Below are positions 42,766 to 50,853 of a stretch of 64,000 bases of DNA, one piece after another; the first letter of the stretch is position 1, and every line of letters begins with the position of its first letter. The DNA is from CAZCQP01 sp964500895 (GTDB lineage: Bacteria; Bacillota; Clostridia; Lachnospirales; JAISER01): assembly GCA_964500895.1 (NCBI GenBank), contig CAZCQP010000007.1, positions 9,534-73,533 on the forward strand, written 5' to 3'. The notes beneath the pieces are model-generated. The model made no database searches. It was not told the origin of the DNA and saw only the letters and a list, made by a program, of their open reading frames with translations. The position numbers and the translations under genes were made by a program.

Positions 42766-43763
42766 CTGTCCTCTTTTGATTTTTGTTGAAACAAATGGCA
42801 TTTAATCTGGTGGGTGCCCTGTGTAAAGTTTTCGGGCACATCCGTTTTGCATGTGTCAAAGCATTGGGGGCACCGGGTATGGAATTTGCAGCCGGAAGGC
42901 AAGTCCGTAGGGTCTGGCATAAGGCCTTCGATGGGCTTTAGCCGCTTGGAATGGGCTTGCAAGCTGGGCAGGGAACCGAACAGGCCGTTGGTGTAAGGGT
43001 GGTGATTGGGGCTTTTGTCGAAAATATCATACACTGTGCCAATTTCAATAATTTCCCCTGCATACATAATGGCCACCACGTCACACATTTGGGCCACAAT
43101 GCCCAGGTCGTGGGTAATTAAAAGCATACTGGTGTTCAGCCGCTGCTTTAACTCATTCATCAGCTTCAGCACCTGGTTTTGCACGGTCACATCAAGCGCC
43201 GTGGTGGGTTCGTCTGCAATGAGCAAAGCCGGTTCACACACCAGCGCCATGGCAATGACCACCCGCTGTTTCATGCCCCCGGAAAATTGGTGGGGATACT
43301 CATGTTTACGGGAAGCGGGAATGCCCACCAGTTCCAAAATGCTATCCACTTTTTCTTCAACTTCTTGCTTGCTTAAAGCGTTGTGCATTTCAATGGCTTC
43401 CCCAATTTGCCGCCCCACGGTGAGCACCGGGTTCAGGCTGGTCATAGGGTCTTGAAAAATCATAGACACCCGTTTGCCCCGCACTTTACGCAAGTCTGCT
43501 TCCGGCAGCTTCATCAGGTCTTTGCCGTCCATAAAAATTTTGCCTTTGGTAATTTGGCCAATTTCTTTGGGCAAAAGCTGTAAAATGCTTAGGGCTGTGG
43601 TGGTTTTACCCGCCCCGGTTTCCCCCACAAGGGCGAAAACCTGCCCGGCTTGTATCTCAAAGTCCACACCATTCACGGCATAGTTGGTGTCTTCACTGGT
43701 TACATACTTTACATGTAAATCTTCAATTCTTAACAATGGCTCTTGGGCTGTATTGTCAGACAT
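42762..43763 (-). CDS. oppD: Oligopeptide/dipeptide ABC importer ATPase, OppD type
   Basis: 333 residues. Walker A LVGETGAGKTTT, signature FSGGMKQRV, Walker B LLIADEPTTALD, H-loop LLITHDLG, and the C-terminal oligo_HPY region with CKFHTRCPQCFDTC. Forms a heterodimer with OppF to drive uptake. It is 14 bases after oppC. Peptide versus nickel or other substrate cannot be settled from the ATPase. Confidence 0.93.
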   Translation of the reverse strand: MSDNTAQEPLLRIEDLHVKYVTSEDTNYAVNGVDFEIQAGQVFALVGETGAGKTTTALSILQLLPKEIGQITKGKIFMDGKDLMKLPEADLRKVRGKRVSMIFQDPMTSLNPVLTVGRQIGEAIEMHNALSKQEVEEKVDSILELVGIPASRKHEYPHQFSGGMKQRVVIAMALVCEPALLIADEPTTALDVTVQNQVLKLMNELKQRLNTSMLLITHDLGIVAQMCDVVAIMYAGEIIEIGTVYDIFDKSPNHHPYTNGLFGSLPSLQAHSKRLKPIEGLMPDPTDLPSGCKFHTRCPQCFDTCKTDVPENFTQGTHQIKCHLFQQKSKEDR

Positions 43764-43777
43764 GTAATCACCCCCGT

Positions 43778-44686
43778 CTAATTTTTAAGTTTCGGGTCAA
43801 TGGAATCCCGCAAACCGTCGCCCAGCAAGTTCAGGGCAAGCACAGTAAGCATGATGGCCAGACCGGGAAACAACACAAGCCAGGGTTGGTAACGGATGTA
43901 CTTTTGCCCTTCGTAAAGCATACTTCCCCATTCCGGCGCAGGGGGCATAATGCCCAAGCCTAGGTAACTTAAACCGGAGGCCACAATGATGTCATAACCC
44001 ACAAACAAAGTGGCTTGTACAATGAGTGGTGCTAACGTGTTGGGAATGATGTGGGTGAGAATGATGCGCCGGTGGTTAGAACCCACCGCCACAGCAGCCT
44101 CCACAAACTCATTATCCTTTAGAGAAAGGACAGAAGAGCGGATAATCCGTGCGTAACCGGGAATGTCTGCCACTGCAATGGCAATAATCAAATTGCGCAG
44201 GTTAGAGCCTAATGCAGAAACAATGGCAATGGCCAGCAACGTATAGGGGATGGCAATCAAAATGTCCATACAGCGCATGATGATGTTGTCCAGCTTGCCG
44301 CCGAAATAACCGGCAATGGAACCAATAGCGCCCCCTACAAACAGGCCGCTAAACGTAGCGGCAAAGCCAATGAGCAGGGAATACCGGCTGCCGTACACAA
44401 TACGGGCGAAAATGTCCCGGCCAAAAGCATCCGTACCCAGCCAGTGTTCAGCACTGGGGGGCTGCAACTTATTGCGCACATTTTGGGCAATCACCTGGGT
44501 TTCATAGTCGATGCCCACAAAACCGTAAATGCAAAGGGCAAATATACATAAAAGCAGAAACAAACCAAAAATGGCCAGCTTCTTGCGTTTAAAGCGGAAA
44601 AACACGTCTTGCCACAAGCTTCTGCTTTTTCTATCTTCCGATTGTTGTTCATTGTATTGTGCATTTAACGCCATGCCAACAACCAT
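43778..44686 (-). CDS. oppC: Oligopeptide/dipeptide ABC importer permease, OppC type
   Basis: 302 residues. An OppC-N region (first helix ~35-55 after a polar N-terminus) precedes the transport domain. The segment HWLGTDAFGRDIFARIVYG is the classic OppC/DppC mark, and the EAA-like loop FVEAAVAVGSNHRRIILTHI contacts the ATPases. Ends with LGDGLRDSIDPKLK, the family C-terminus. It lies 4 bases after oppB. Confidence 0.95.
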   Translation of the reverse strand: MVVGMALNAQYNEQQSEDRKSRSLWQDVFFRFKRKKLAIFGLFLLLCIFALCIYGFVGIDYETQVIAQNVRNKLQPPSAEHWLGTDAFGRDIFARIVYGSRYSLLIGFAATFSGLFVGGAIGSIAGYFGGKLDNIIMRCMDILIAIPYTLLAIAIVSALGSNLRNLIIAIAVADIPGYARIIRSSVLSLKDNEFVEAAVAVGSNHRRIILTHIIPNTLAPLIVQATLFVGYDIIVASGLSYLGLGIMPPAPEWGSMLYEGQKYIRYQPWLVLFPGLAIMLTVLALNLLGDGLRDSIDPKLKN

Positions 44687-44690
44687 GTGC

Positions 44691-45626
44691 TCACCTCTTT
44701 TTCACGTATTGAGATTTAATTCTTGGGTCAATCATGCCGTAGGACAAATCCACCAGCAGGGTGACGAAGCTGAATAAAAAGGACATAAACAGCACGCAGC
44801 CCATCACCAGGGGAATGTCTTTAGAGCGAATGGCCGTCAGCAGCAATGTGCCCACACCGGTCATACCGAAAACAGACTCTGTAAGCACAGAGCCCCCCAG
44901 CATGTAACCAAAGTTCACTCCCATGGTGGTGATGACGGGAATAAGGGCATTGCGCACCGCATGACGCCAGATGACGATGGATTCGTCAGCACCTTTGGCC
45001 CGCACCGTGCGGATGTAGTCCTGCCGGATAACCTCCAGCATGGAAGACCGGGTCATACGCATAATTTGGGCCACGCTGGTGGCTGCCAATGTGAAAGAGG
45101 GAAGAATAAAGTTTGCAAAAGAATCCGAGCCGGTGGCTGGCAAAAGGTTTAAATACAAGGCAAAGACCAACATAACGATAAGGCCCAGCCAGAAAGAGGG
45201 CATGGCCGTAAAGACCAGCGCAATCACCATGCCAATGCCATCTATGAAGGTGTCCTTCTTCACGGCCACCAAAACCCCCAGCGGAATGGAGAGCACAGCC
45301 GTTAGCAAAATGGACATGGTGGCCAACAGAAAGGTGGTGGGGAACCGGGCTTTAATTTCATTAATCACATTTGCTCCGGTACGGTAAGAGTTGCCGAAAT
45401 CCCCTTTGAGTGCGTTGCCCATATACTTCACATATTTCACAGGCAAGGGGTCGTAATAACCCAGCTTGGTGTTTAACTCGTGAATGGCCTCTGCCGAGGC
45501 ACGCTCGCCCAAAATAAGACGGGCGGGGTTGCCCGGCGTTAAGCTGATGATTGAAAAAATAATGATGGAAATGCCCAGTAGAACAGGCAACATCATTAAA
45601 AGCCGTTTTAAGATATATTTATACAT
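44691..45626 (-). CDS. oppB: Oligopeptide/dipeptide ABC importer permease, OppB type
   Basis: ~311 residues, six helices. N-terminal LKRLLMMLPVLLGISIIIF and the family's LTPGNPA motif; the EAA region is QDYIRTVRAKGADESIVIWR. The ATG at 45626 has GGAG 7-8 bases ahead; an upstream in-frame start at 45656 has none. A hairpin separates it from the binding-protein gene. Confidence 0.95.
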   Translation of the reverse strand: MYKYILKRLLMMLPVLLGISIIIFSIISLTPGNPARLILGERASAEAIHELNTKLGYYDPLPVKYVKYMGNALKGDFGNSYRTGANVINEIKARFPTTFLLATMSILLTAVLSIPLGVLVAVKKDTFIDGIGMVIALVFTAMPSFWLGLIVMLVFALYLNLLPATGSDSFANFILPSFTLAATSVAQIMRMTRSSMLEVIRQDYIRTVRAKGADESIVIWRHAVRNALIPVITTMGVNFGYMLGGSVLTESVFGMTGVGTLLLTAIRSKDIPLVMGCVLFMSFLFSFVTLLVDLSYGMIDPRIKSQYVKKR

Positions 45627-45669
45627 AAGCCCGCTCCATTTTTCATACTCAGTCAAAAAATTTAGATAA

Positions 45670-45692
45670 AAGGCCGGTTTAACCCGGCCTTC
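45670..45692 (-). terminator. Intercistronic terminator-like hairpin between oppA and oppB
   Basis: The 8-9-bp GC-rich arms (45670-45678 and 45684-45692, minus strand) are followed on the minus strand by TTTTATCT. It probably lets only part of the transcription reach the permease genes. Confidence 0.75.
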
Positions 45693-45712
45693 TTGAAATG
45701 CTATGCATGAAT

Positions 45713-47257
45713 TTACCAGCTGAAATTGTACATGTAATACATGTCGCCTGTAGGAATTTCCACGTTTTTAAGCCGATTGTCGTAAGCCACGTTGGAATAT
45801 CTCCAGTAAAGGGGAATGTATGCAGCATCGGTCATAACGGTGGTTTCAATCTCTTGGTAAATGGCGTTGCGCTTATCCGGGTCTGCTTCCAACCGCCCGT
45901 CGGACAGCAACTGGTCCACTTTCGGGTTGTTATAGCGTGCATAGTTACCGGCTAAAATTTCGCCGCTTTGGTACAGGGAATAAATGCCCACATCCGGGTC
46001 CATACAAATGTAAGACCAGCCATAAATGCTAATGTCGTACTCACCGGCTTCCATTTTATCCCAGTAAGCGCCGGCTTCCAGCACTTCAATGTCTGTCTGT
46101 ACGCCAATGTTGGCTAAGTCTGCCTGTAAAAGCTGTGCATGGGTGCTGCGGTTTTCAGGCACGGTAATGGTTAATTTCAAACCGTCTGCATAACCGGCAT
46201 CTGCCAACATGGCCTTAGCTAAATCCACGTTGTAAGGCAGCGGGTCAAAGCCTTCAATGTAACCGGGTACGTTTTCAGGAATAAAGGAATTGGCTTGCAG
46301 GGCGTTGCCATCCATTACCCCTAGAATAATGGCTTCTTTGTCCACTGCTTTGGCAATAGCCTGGCGCACTTGCGGATTGTTTAAAGGTGCTCTTTCCGTG
46401 TTTAAGCTGACCATGTAAAACACCACGGAGGGTTCTTGCAAAAAGGCTAGGTTGGGGTTTGCTTCGATAATGGGAATGTCGGTGTCGGCAATGTCTAGAT
46501 ACATGTCCACTTCGCCTTTTTCCAAAGCAATGGCGGCAGTGGTTTTGTCTTTGATGATTTTGTAAGTGATGTTTTCAATAGGGGCTTTTTCTTTATAATA
46601 GCCGTCAAAAGCTTTCAGAACGATTCTGTCACCCTGGGCCCATTCCACAAACTGATAAGGGCCGGAGCCAATGGGGTTTCTGGACATACCATCAGAACCG
46701 TCGGCGTAAAAGCTTTCTTTCACCACGCCGCCGTAATAGGCCAGCAGTGAAAGGCAAGGCGCATAAGGATATTTCAGAATCACTTTCACAGTGCCGTCAT
46801 CCACTTTTTCTGCTCTGTCAATGAAGCTCATGTATGGGCCACTGTATTCGGATTCAATGGTTCTATGTATGGTGTAGACCACATCGTCGGCGGTTACTTC
46901 TTCGCCGTTATGGTATTTGGTGCCTTGGGTGATGTAGAAGGTGTACTCCAGGCCGTCTTCGGAAATGTCCCATTTTTCGGCTAAAGCAGGTACAATGTTG
47001 TTTTGAGGGTCAAGCCGGACAAGGGGTTCTACCAGGTTGGAAACGATGGAAAGACTTGTAATGTCATTAACGCCAGTGGGGTCGATTGCTGTGGCATCTA
47101 CGTCTATGCCCACAACCAAAGTATCTTTCACGGGGTTGCCCTCGGCTGGTTCGCCTCCTGCGGCTGTGCTGCCTCCGCCGCTGCTGTTACTGCCGCAAGC
47201 CGAGAATGCCAACGCTACAGATAAAATACATGCTACGATGGATAATTTTCGATTCAT
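45713..47257 (-). CDS. oppA: Oligopeptide/dipeptide-binding lipoprotein
   Basis: ~514 residues, family 5 solute-binding protein. A lipoprotein signal ends at AFSAC, followed by a Gly/Ser linker. Family features: ALAEKWDISEDGLEYTFYI, GTKYHNGEEVTADDVVYTIH, and NPIGSGPYQFVEW. It delivers peptides or similar ligands to OppBC. The ATG at 47257 is chosen for AGGAGG 6-7 bases upstream and because the signal peptide begins there; longer readings enter the promoter. Specific ligand unknown. Confidence 0.94.
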   Translation of the reverse strand: MNRKLSIVACILSVALAFSACGSNSSGGGSTAAGGEPAEGNPVKDTLVVGIDVDATAIDPTGVNDITSLSIVSNLVEPLVRLDPQNNIVPALAEKWDISEDGLEYTFYITQGTKYHNGEEVTADDVVYTIHRTIESEYSGPYMSFIDRAEKVDDGTVKVILKYPYAPCLSLLAYYGGVVKESFYADGSDGMSRNPIGSGPYQFVEWAQGDRIVLKAFDGYYKEKAPIENITYKIIKDKTTAAIALEKGEVDMYLDIADTDIPIIEANPNLAFLQEPSVVFYMVSLNTERAPLNNPQVRQAIAKAVDKEAIILGVMDGNALQANSFIPENVPGYIEGFDPLPYNVDLAKAMLADAGYADGLKLTITVPENRSTHAQLLQADLANIGVQTDIEVLEAGAYWDKMEAGEYDISIYGWSYICMDPDVGIYSLYQSGEILAGNYARYNNPKVDQLLSDGRLEADPDKRNAIYQEIETTVMTDAAYIPLYWRYSNVAYDNRLKNVEIPTGDMYYMYNFSW

Positions 47258-47297
47258 GACTTTCCTCCTAAACCATAAAGTATTGTACATAGCTTTA

Positions 47298-47326
47298 ACT
47301 TTACAAAAACCCATGGGTACTGTCAA
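47298..47326 (-). promoter_or_regulatory. Promoter of the peptide ABC operon, with a palindrome in the spacer
   Basis: Minus-strand TTGACA (47321-47326), 17-base spacer, TAAAGT (47298-47303). The spacer holds the perfect 10-bp palindrome ACCCATGGGT, a possible repressor site. Confidence 0.75.
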
Positions 47327-47360
47327 TAGTCAAATCGACATATTTCGACAAAGGCAAGCG

Positions 47361-48062
47361 TTATGGATGTTGCACAATCCATTGTGCCAATTGGTAGTCT
47401 AGAGGTGTGGTGATTTTAATATTTATGGGCTCCCCCGGTACCATAAAAACAGGCTGTCCGGCAGCCAAAAACAAGGCACATGCGTCTGTTATGCTGGGCA
47501 GGACATCCTTTGGTATATTTTCATAGGCCGACTTATAAAGCCCGGCCGTAAAACTTTGGGGGGTTTGGGCATGAAACATGTCTACCCGCTTAGGAACATT
47601 CTGTACCCATTCGCCTCCTGGCCCGTGAAGCAAGGTGTCTGTGGCGGGCGCTACCGTAGTACATGCCCCGTGGCTTTGAACGGCGTTTATGTTGGCTTCA
47701 ATGGTGTCGGTGCTCACAAAGGGGCGCACGGCATCATGGGAAAGTATAACGTCCCCACCTTGCAGCCCAAAGGCCCGTTCGGCTGCCAAAATGGTTTGGT
47801 ACAGGGTTTCGCTGCGGTCTGCCCCGCCCGGGGTGATACAGATGTTTGGGCCAGCAATGCCGTATTGTTTAAGCAAGTTCCAGGTGGCATCCACCCAGTC
47901 CGGGTGCAAGCCTAAAGCAATGCCGTCTACTTGAGGAACGGCCAAAAAACGCTCTATGGTGTGAATGATGATGGGTTTATCATTTAAAGGTAAAAATTGC
48001 TTGGGGGTGTTGGCACCCATGCGGGCACCACTTCCCCCAGCAACAATTGCTGCAATAACCAT
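47361..48062 (-). CDS. Nucleotidyltransferase, TarI (ribitol-5-P cytidylyltransferase)-like
   Basis: 233 residues of the IspD/TarI superfamily: AIVAGGSGARMG (CTP loop), TPKQFLPLNDKPIIIHTIE, GGADRSETLYQ, SHDAVRPF, and NIKITTPLDY. Several traits favour TarI over IspD: HAQTPQSF, SITDACALFLAAGQPVFMV and GEPINIKITT. TarI makes CDP-ribitol for wall teichoic acid. TagO, TagA and LCP elsewhere in the window fit, but no ribitol dehydrogenase (TarJ) is adjacent, so IspD or another polyol cytidylyltransferase remains possible. It follows the aminotransferase by 10 bases. Confidence 0.8.
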   Translation of the reverse strand: MVIAAIVAGGSGARMGANTPKQFLPLNDKPIIIHTIERFLAVPQVDGIALGLHPDWVDATWNLLKQYGIAGPNICITPGGADRSETLYQTILAAERAFGLQGGDVILSHDAVRPFVSTDTIEANINAVQSHGACTTVAPATDTLLHGPGGEWVQNVPKRVDMFHAQTPQSFTAGLYKSAYENIPKDVLPSITDACALFLAAGQPVFMVPGEPINIKITTPLDYQLAQWIVQHP

Positions 48063-48072
48063 GTTCTTGTCC

Positions 48073-49263
48073 TTAACCTTTTTGAATTTCAGCCATCAGT
48101 TGTCTGAACGGCTCTAAAGCGTTTTCGCAGGTGGCTTGATCCACGCAATAAGCCATTCTGAAATAGCCGGGGCAACTAAAAGCAGAGCCGGGTACCAAGA
48201 GCAACCGGTGTTCCTTGGCAGCGGCACAGAAAGCTTTATCATCGGGAATAGGGGATTTTGGGAATATGTAGAAAGCCCCTTGTGGCTTTAAGCATTCAAA
48301 GCCGATTTCCGTTAAGCCGTTGTATAAAATATCCCGGTTTCTTTTGTAGACGGAAACGTCCACCGTGGTGTTGATGCATACGGCTGCAACCCGTTGGAAC
48401 AGGGAAGGGGCGTTCACGTAGCCCAGAATGCGGTTGGCCACGTTCAGGCCGCCAAGCACTTCTTCAAGGCCATCCATGTCCGGGGAAACCATCAGATAGC
48501 CAATGCGTTCGCCGGGTAAAGATAAGGATTTGCTAAAGGAATAGGCCACAAACGTATTTTTATAGTAAAGGGACACATAAGGCACGGCCACATCCTCAAA
48601 CACCAGCTTGCGGTAAGGTTCGTCGGAGATAAGGTAGATGGGGTGCCCAAAAGCTTTTTCTTTTTCAGTTAAAATGGCTGCCAGCTTCTTTAACGTTTCT
48701 TCTGAATATATAGCGCCAGAAGGGTTGTTGGGGGAGTTGATGATGACCGCTTTGGTTTGCGGGGTGATTTTTGCTTCAAAGGACTGCAAATTCAGCTGGA
48801 ATGCTTCCGTATCTGCTTCCACCATCACCAGTTTGCCTGAAAAATTAGCCACGTAATTGTTGTATTCCCCGAAATAGGGTGCAAAAACAATCACTTCATC
48901 CCCTGGGTTTAACAATGTTTTCAGCACAATGTTTAGCGCACCAGCAGCACCTACCGTCATCACTACATGGTTTTGGTTAAAGTTGGTGCCAAATTCGGCG
49001 TTGGTGGCATCGGCAATGGCCTGGCGCACGTCTTCATAGCCGGAGTTGTTCATATAGCCGTGAACCATGGTGGGGCTTTCCTGGTTTAAAATATCCATAA
49101 TCACGTTTTTAACCGCTTCCGGGGGGGCAACGCTGGGGTTTCCTAAGCTGAAGTCGTAGACATTTTCTTTGCCGTAAAGGGAAGCAAGGCGCTTTCCTTC
49201 CTCAAACATAGCCCGGATGACGGAGCTTCCTGCAACAAGTTGTTTCATGGAACTGGAAATCAT
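48073..49263 (-). CDS. PLP-dependent class I aminotransferase
   Basis: 396 residues, fold-type I, aspartate-aminotransferase-like. The PLP lysine is in SFSKSLSLPGERIGY; other landmarks are FSLGNPSVAPPE, TVGAAGALNIVLKTLL, INSPNNPSGAIYS (Asn/Pro contacts) and ISDEPYRKLVFED. Ends before ~400 as usual. The amino donor is not predictable. AGGAGG precedes the ATG. It lies 27 bases after the flagellin gene with no terminator between, so co-transcription is likely. Confidence 0.92.
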   Translation of the reverse strand: MISSSMKQLVAGSSVIRAMFEEGKRLASLYGKENVYDFSLGNPSVAPPEAVKNVIMDILNQESPTMVHGYMNNSGYEDVRQAIADATNAEFGTNFNQNHVVMTVGAAGALNIVLKTLLNPGDEVIVFAPYFGEYNNYVANFSGKLVMVEADTEAFQLNLQSFEAKITPQTKAVIINSPNNPSGAIYSEETLKKLAAILTEKEKAFGHPIYLISDEPYRKLVFEDVAVPYVSLYYKNTFVAYSFSKSLSLPGERIGYLMVSPDMDGLEEVLGGLNVANRILGYVNAPSLFQRVAAVCINTTVDVSVYKRNRDILYNGLTEIGFECLKPQGAFYIFPKSPIPDDKAFCAAAKEHRLLLVPGSAFSCPGYFRMAYCVDQATCENALEPFRQLMAEIQKG

Positions 49264-49290
49264 GGTCTTCCTCCTAAGTAATAAATGACG

Positions 49291-50685
49291 TCAAAGGCGT
49301 AAAAGTTGTAGAACATTAGAGGACATCTGGTTGGCTTGTGCAAGCATGGTTGTACCTGCTTCAACCCGAATAGAAGCTTTAAATTTATTCATCATTTCTT
49401 TTGCCATATCAGCATCTTCTATTCTGGAGTGGCTGCTGAGCATATTTTCAAGGCTTACGCCAAGGTTTTTTGCAGCATGTTCCAGTCTATTTATGTACGA
49501 ACCCATGGCACTTCTAATGTTCAATATTTTTTGCATCATACTATCTGTCTTAATAAGCGTACGCTCGGCATCCAGTTTTGTCAAGACTGAAATGTTCCTA
49601 TATCCATAGGCGTCAATATCAATGGGTAGCCAGCTGAAGGTTTTACCTTGGGCTGCATTAGCCCCTGTTTGGATATACACTTCTTTAGGGATGACTTCTA
49701 CCACCTTTTGTGTGCTGCTGGTTGTTGTTGAGGTTGAAGTGCTTATATTTGCTGTTCTTGATGAGAACATTAAGTGCATAAATTCATGGCCAAAGCTGTG
49801 GGTTAAATTTCCAGTACAACCACCTATGCCAAGCAACGTACCATCTGTAAATGCAAAATACATTTCTTTTTTATCGGTATATCCCCCGATTAAAGGAGAG
49901 GATACCCCTGCTGCTTTAAAACCTTCTTGTAGGGCAGTAAGTACGGTATCTAAAAAAATTTGTGCCATGGCATCATCCACCGTACCATCGGGCTTGTAAA
50001 GCAAATTCTGGGTAAGATTTTCAAAACCTCCGGGAATAGAAGAGGTAGACGCTTTAGTAACTTCATCATCAACAGAAAAAGTAATGGTTACGGGGGAGTT
50101 TCCGGGCTGGGTGACCCTGAATGACTGGTTTGAATTATGTAAGTCGTATCCAGTTTTTAAAACATTTTGAACGCTATTGTTGTTCAGGGAATAGTTGCTC
50201 ATTAGAGCCTGGAAAGAATTTGTTGTTGTGACTGTGTTTGTGAATGTACGAAAGGATACTTTTGAGCCATCTGATTTTAGGGGTTTAAACTTATTAAATT
50301 CTGTCTTGGCAGATATTGATTCAATTTCATCTAGAAGCTGAATAATCTCATCGTTAATGGCGGCGCGGTCTTCATCTGTATTTGTGTCGTTAATTGCCTG
50401 AACAGAGAGCTCACGTATTCGCACTAACATACTGGATACTTCATTTAATGCACCGTCTGCCGTTTCAAACAAAGAAATGCCATCGGTGACGTTTCGAACC
50501 GCTTTTTCTAACCCATTAATTTGTGCCTTAAATTTTTGAGCTATGGCCAAACCAGATGCATCGTCCGCTGCTGAATTAATTCTTTTGCCAGTGGAAAGAC
50601 GCATACTGGAGCTGTTTGTGAGTGAACCTGTATTTTTAAGCTGCCTGGCTATATTTAAGGCCAACGTATTGGTCTGAATGACCAC
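49291..50685 (-). CDS. Flagellin with an embedded zinc-protease-like domain (flagellinolysin-like)
   Basis: 464 residues. The N-terminal ~135 (TLALNIARQLKNTGSL; STGKRINSAADDASGLAIAQ) and C-terminal ~85 residues (SRIEDADMAKEMMNKFKASI; ANQMSSNVLQLLRL) are normal flagellin D0/D1 regions. The hypervariable middle (~140-360) contains HSFGHEFMHLMF with an HExxH motif at residues 300-304 (bases 49774-49788), a Ser/Thr stretch at 315-325, and possible third-ligand glutamates at 330 and 335. This arrangement matches the proteolytic flagellins (flagellinolysins) known from Clostridium. The domain is short and no WF-x-EG-type sequence follows, so activity is uncertain. GTG start at 50685 with AAGGA 9 bases ahead. 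Confidence 0.85.
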   Translation of the reverse strand: MVIQTNTLALNIARQLKNTGSLTNSSSMRLSTGKRINSAADDASGLAIAQKFKAQINGLEKAVRNVTDGISLFETADGALNEVSSMLVRIRELSVQAINDTNTDEDRAAINDEIIQLLDEIESISAKTEFNKFKPLKSDGSKVSFRTFTNTVTTTNSFQALMSNYSLNNNSVQNVLKTGYDLHNSNQSFRVTQPGNSPVTITFSVDDEVTKASTSSIPGGFENLTQNLLYKPDGTVDDAMAQIFLDTVLTALQEGFKAAGVSSPLIGGYTDKKEMYFAFTDGTLLGIGGCTGNLTHSFGHEFMHLMFSSRTANISTSTSTTTSSTQKVVEVIPKEVYIQTGANAAQGKTFSWLPIDIDAYGYRNISVLTKLDAERTLIKTDSMMQKILNIRSAMGSYINRLEHAAKNLGVSLENMLSSHSRIEDADMAKEMMNKFKASIRVEAGTTMLAQANQMSSNVLQLLRL

Positions 50686-50716
50686 AAGACCACTTCCTTG
50701 TCTTTTTTTATTGTAT

Positions 50717-50747
50717 ATTATAACATATAAAATAAAAAAACAAGCAA
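50717..50747 (-). promoter_or_regulatory. Possible promoter of the flagellin gene
   Basis: Minus-strand TTGCTT (50742-50747), 19-base spacer, TATAAT (50717-50722). The -10 is consensus but the spacer is long. No flagellar sigma-D type sequence was seen. Confidence 0.45.
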
Positions 50748-50779
50748 AATATTTGCGCAAATTTTTGTGTAGATACGCA

Positions 50780-50834
50780 AAAAAGCGTTTTCTAAGTCGC
50801 ACTATACTATGATGTGACAAAGAAAACGCTTTTT
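50780..50834. terminator. Terminator between the ABC ATPase and flagellin genes
   Basis: Perfect 14-bp outer arms (50780-50793, 50821-50834) plus an inner 6-bp stem with one wobble; T runs on the minus strand. It ends the ATPase transcript before the flagellin promoter. Confidence 0.85.
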
Positions 50835-50853
50835 ATTTACAGACTGTTAGATG

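Noticed and set aside
47361..48062. Plain assignment to IspD
   Set aside because: Several residues fit TarI better (ITDACALF, NIKITTPLDY, HAQTPQSF); kept as TarI-like with IspD as alternative.
50700..50820. Longer flagellin N-terminus
   Set aside because: The extra residues cover the promoter and are not flagellin-like; flagellins start at the MVIQTNTLALN-type sequence.
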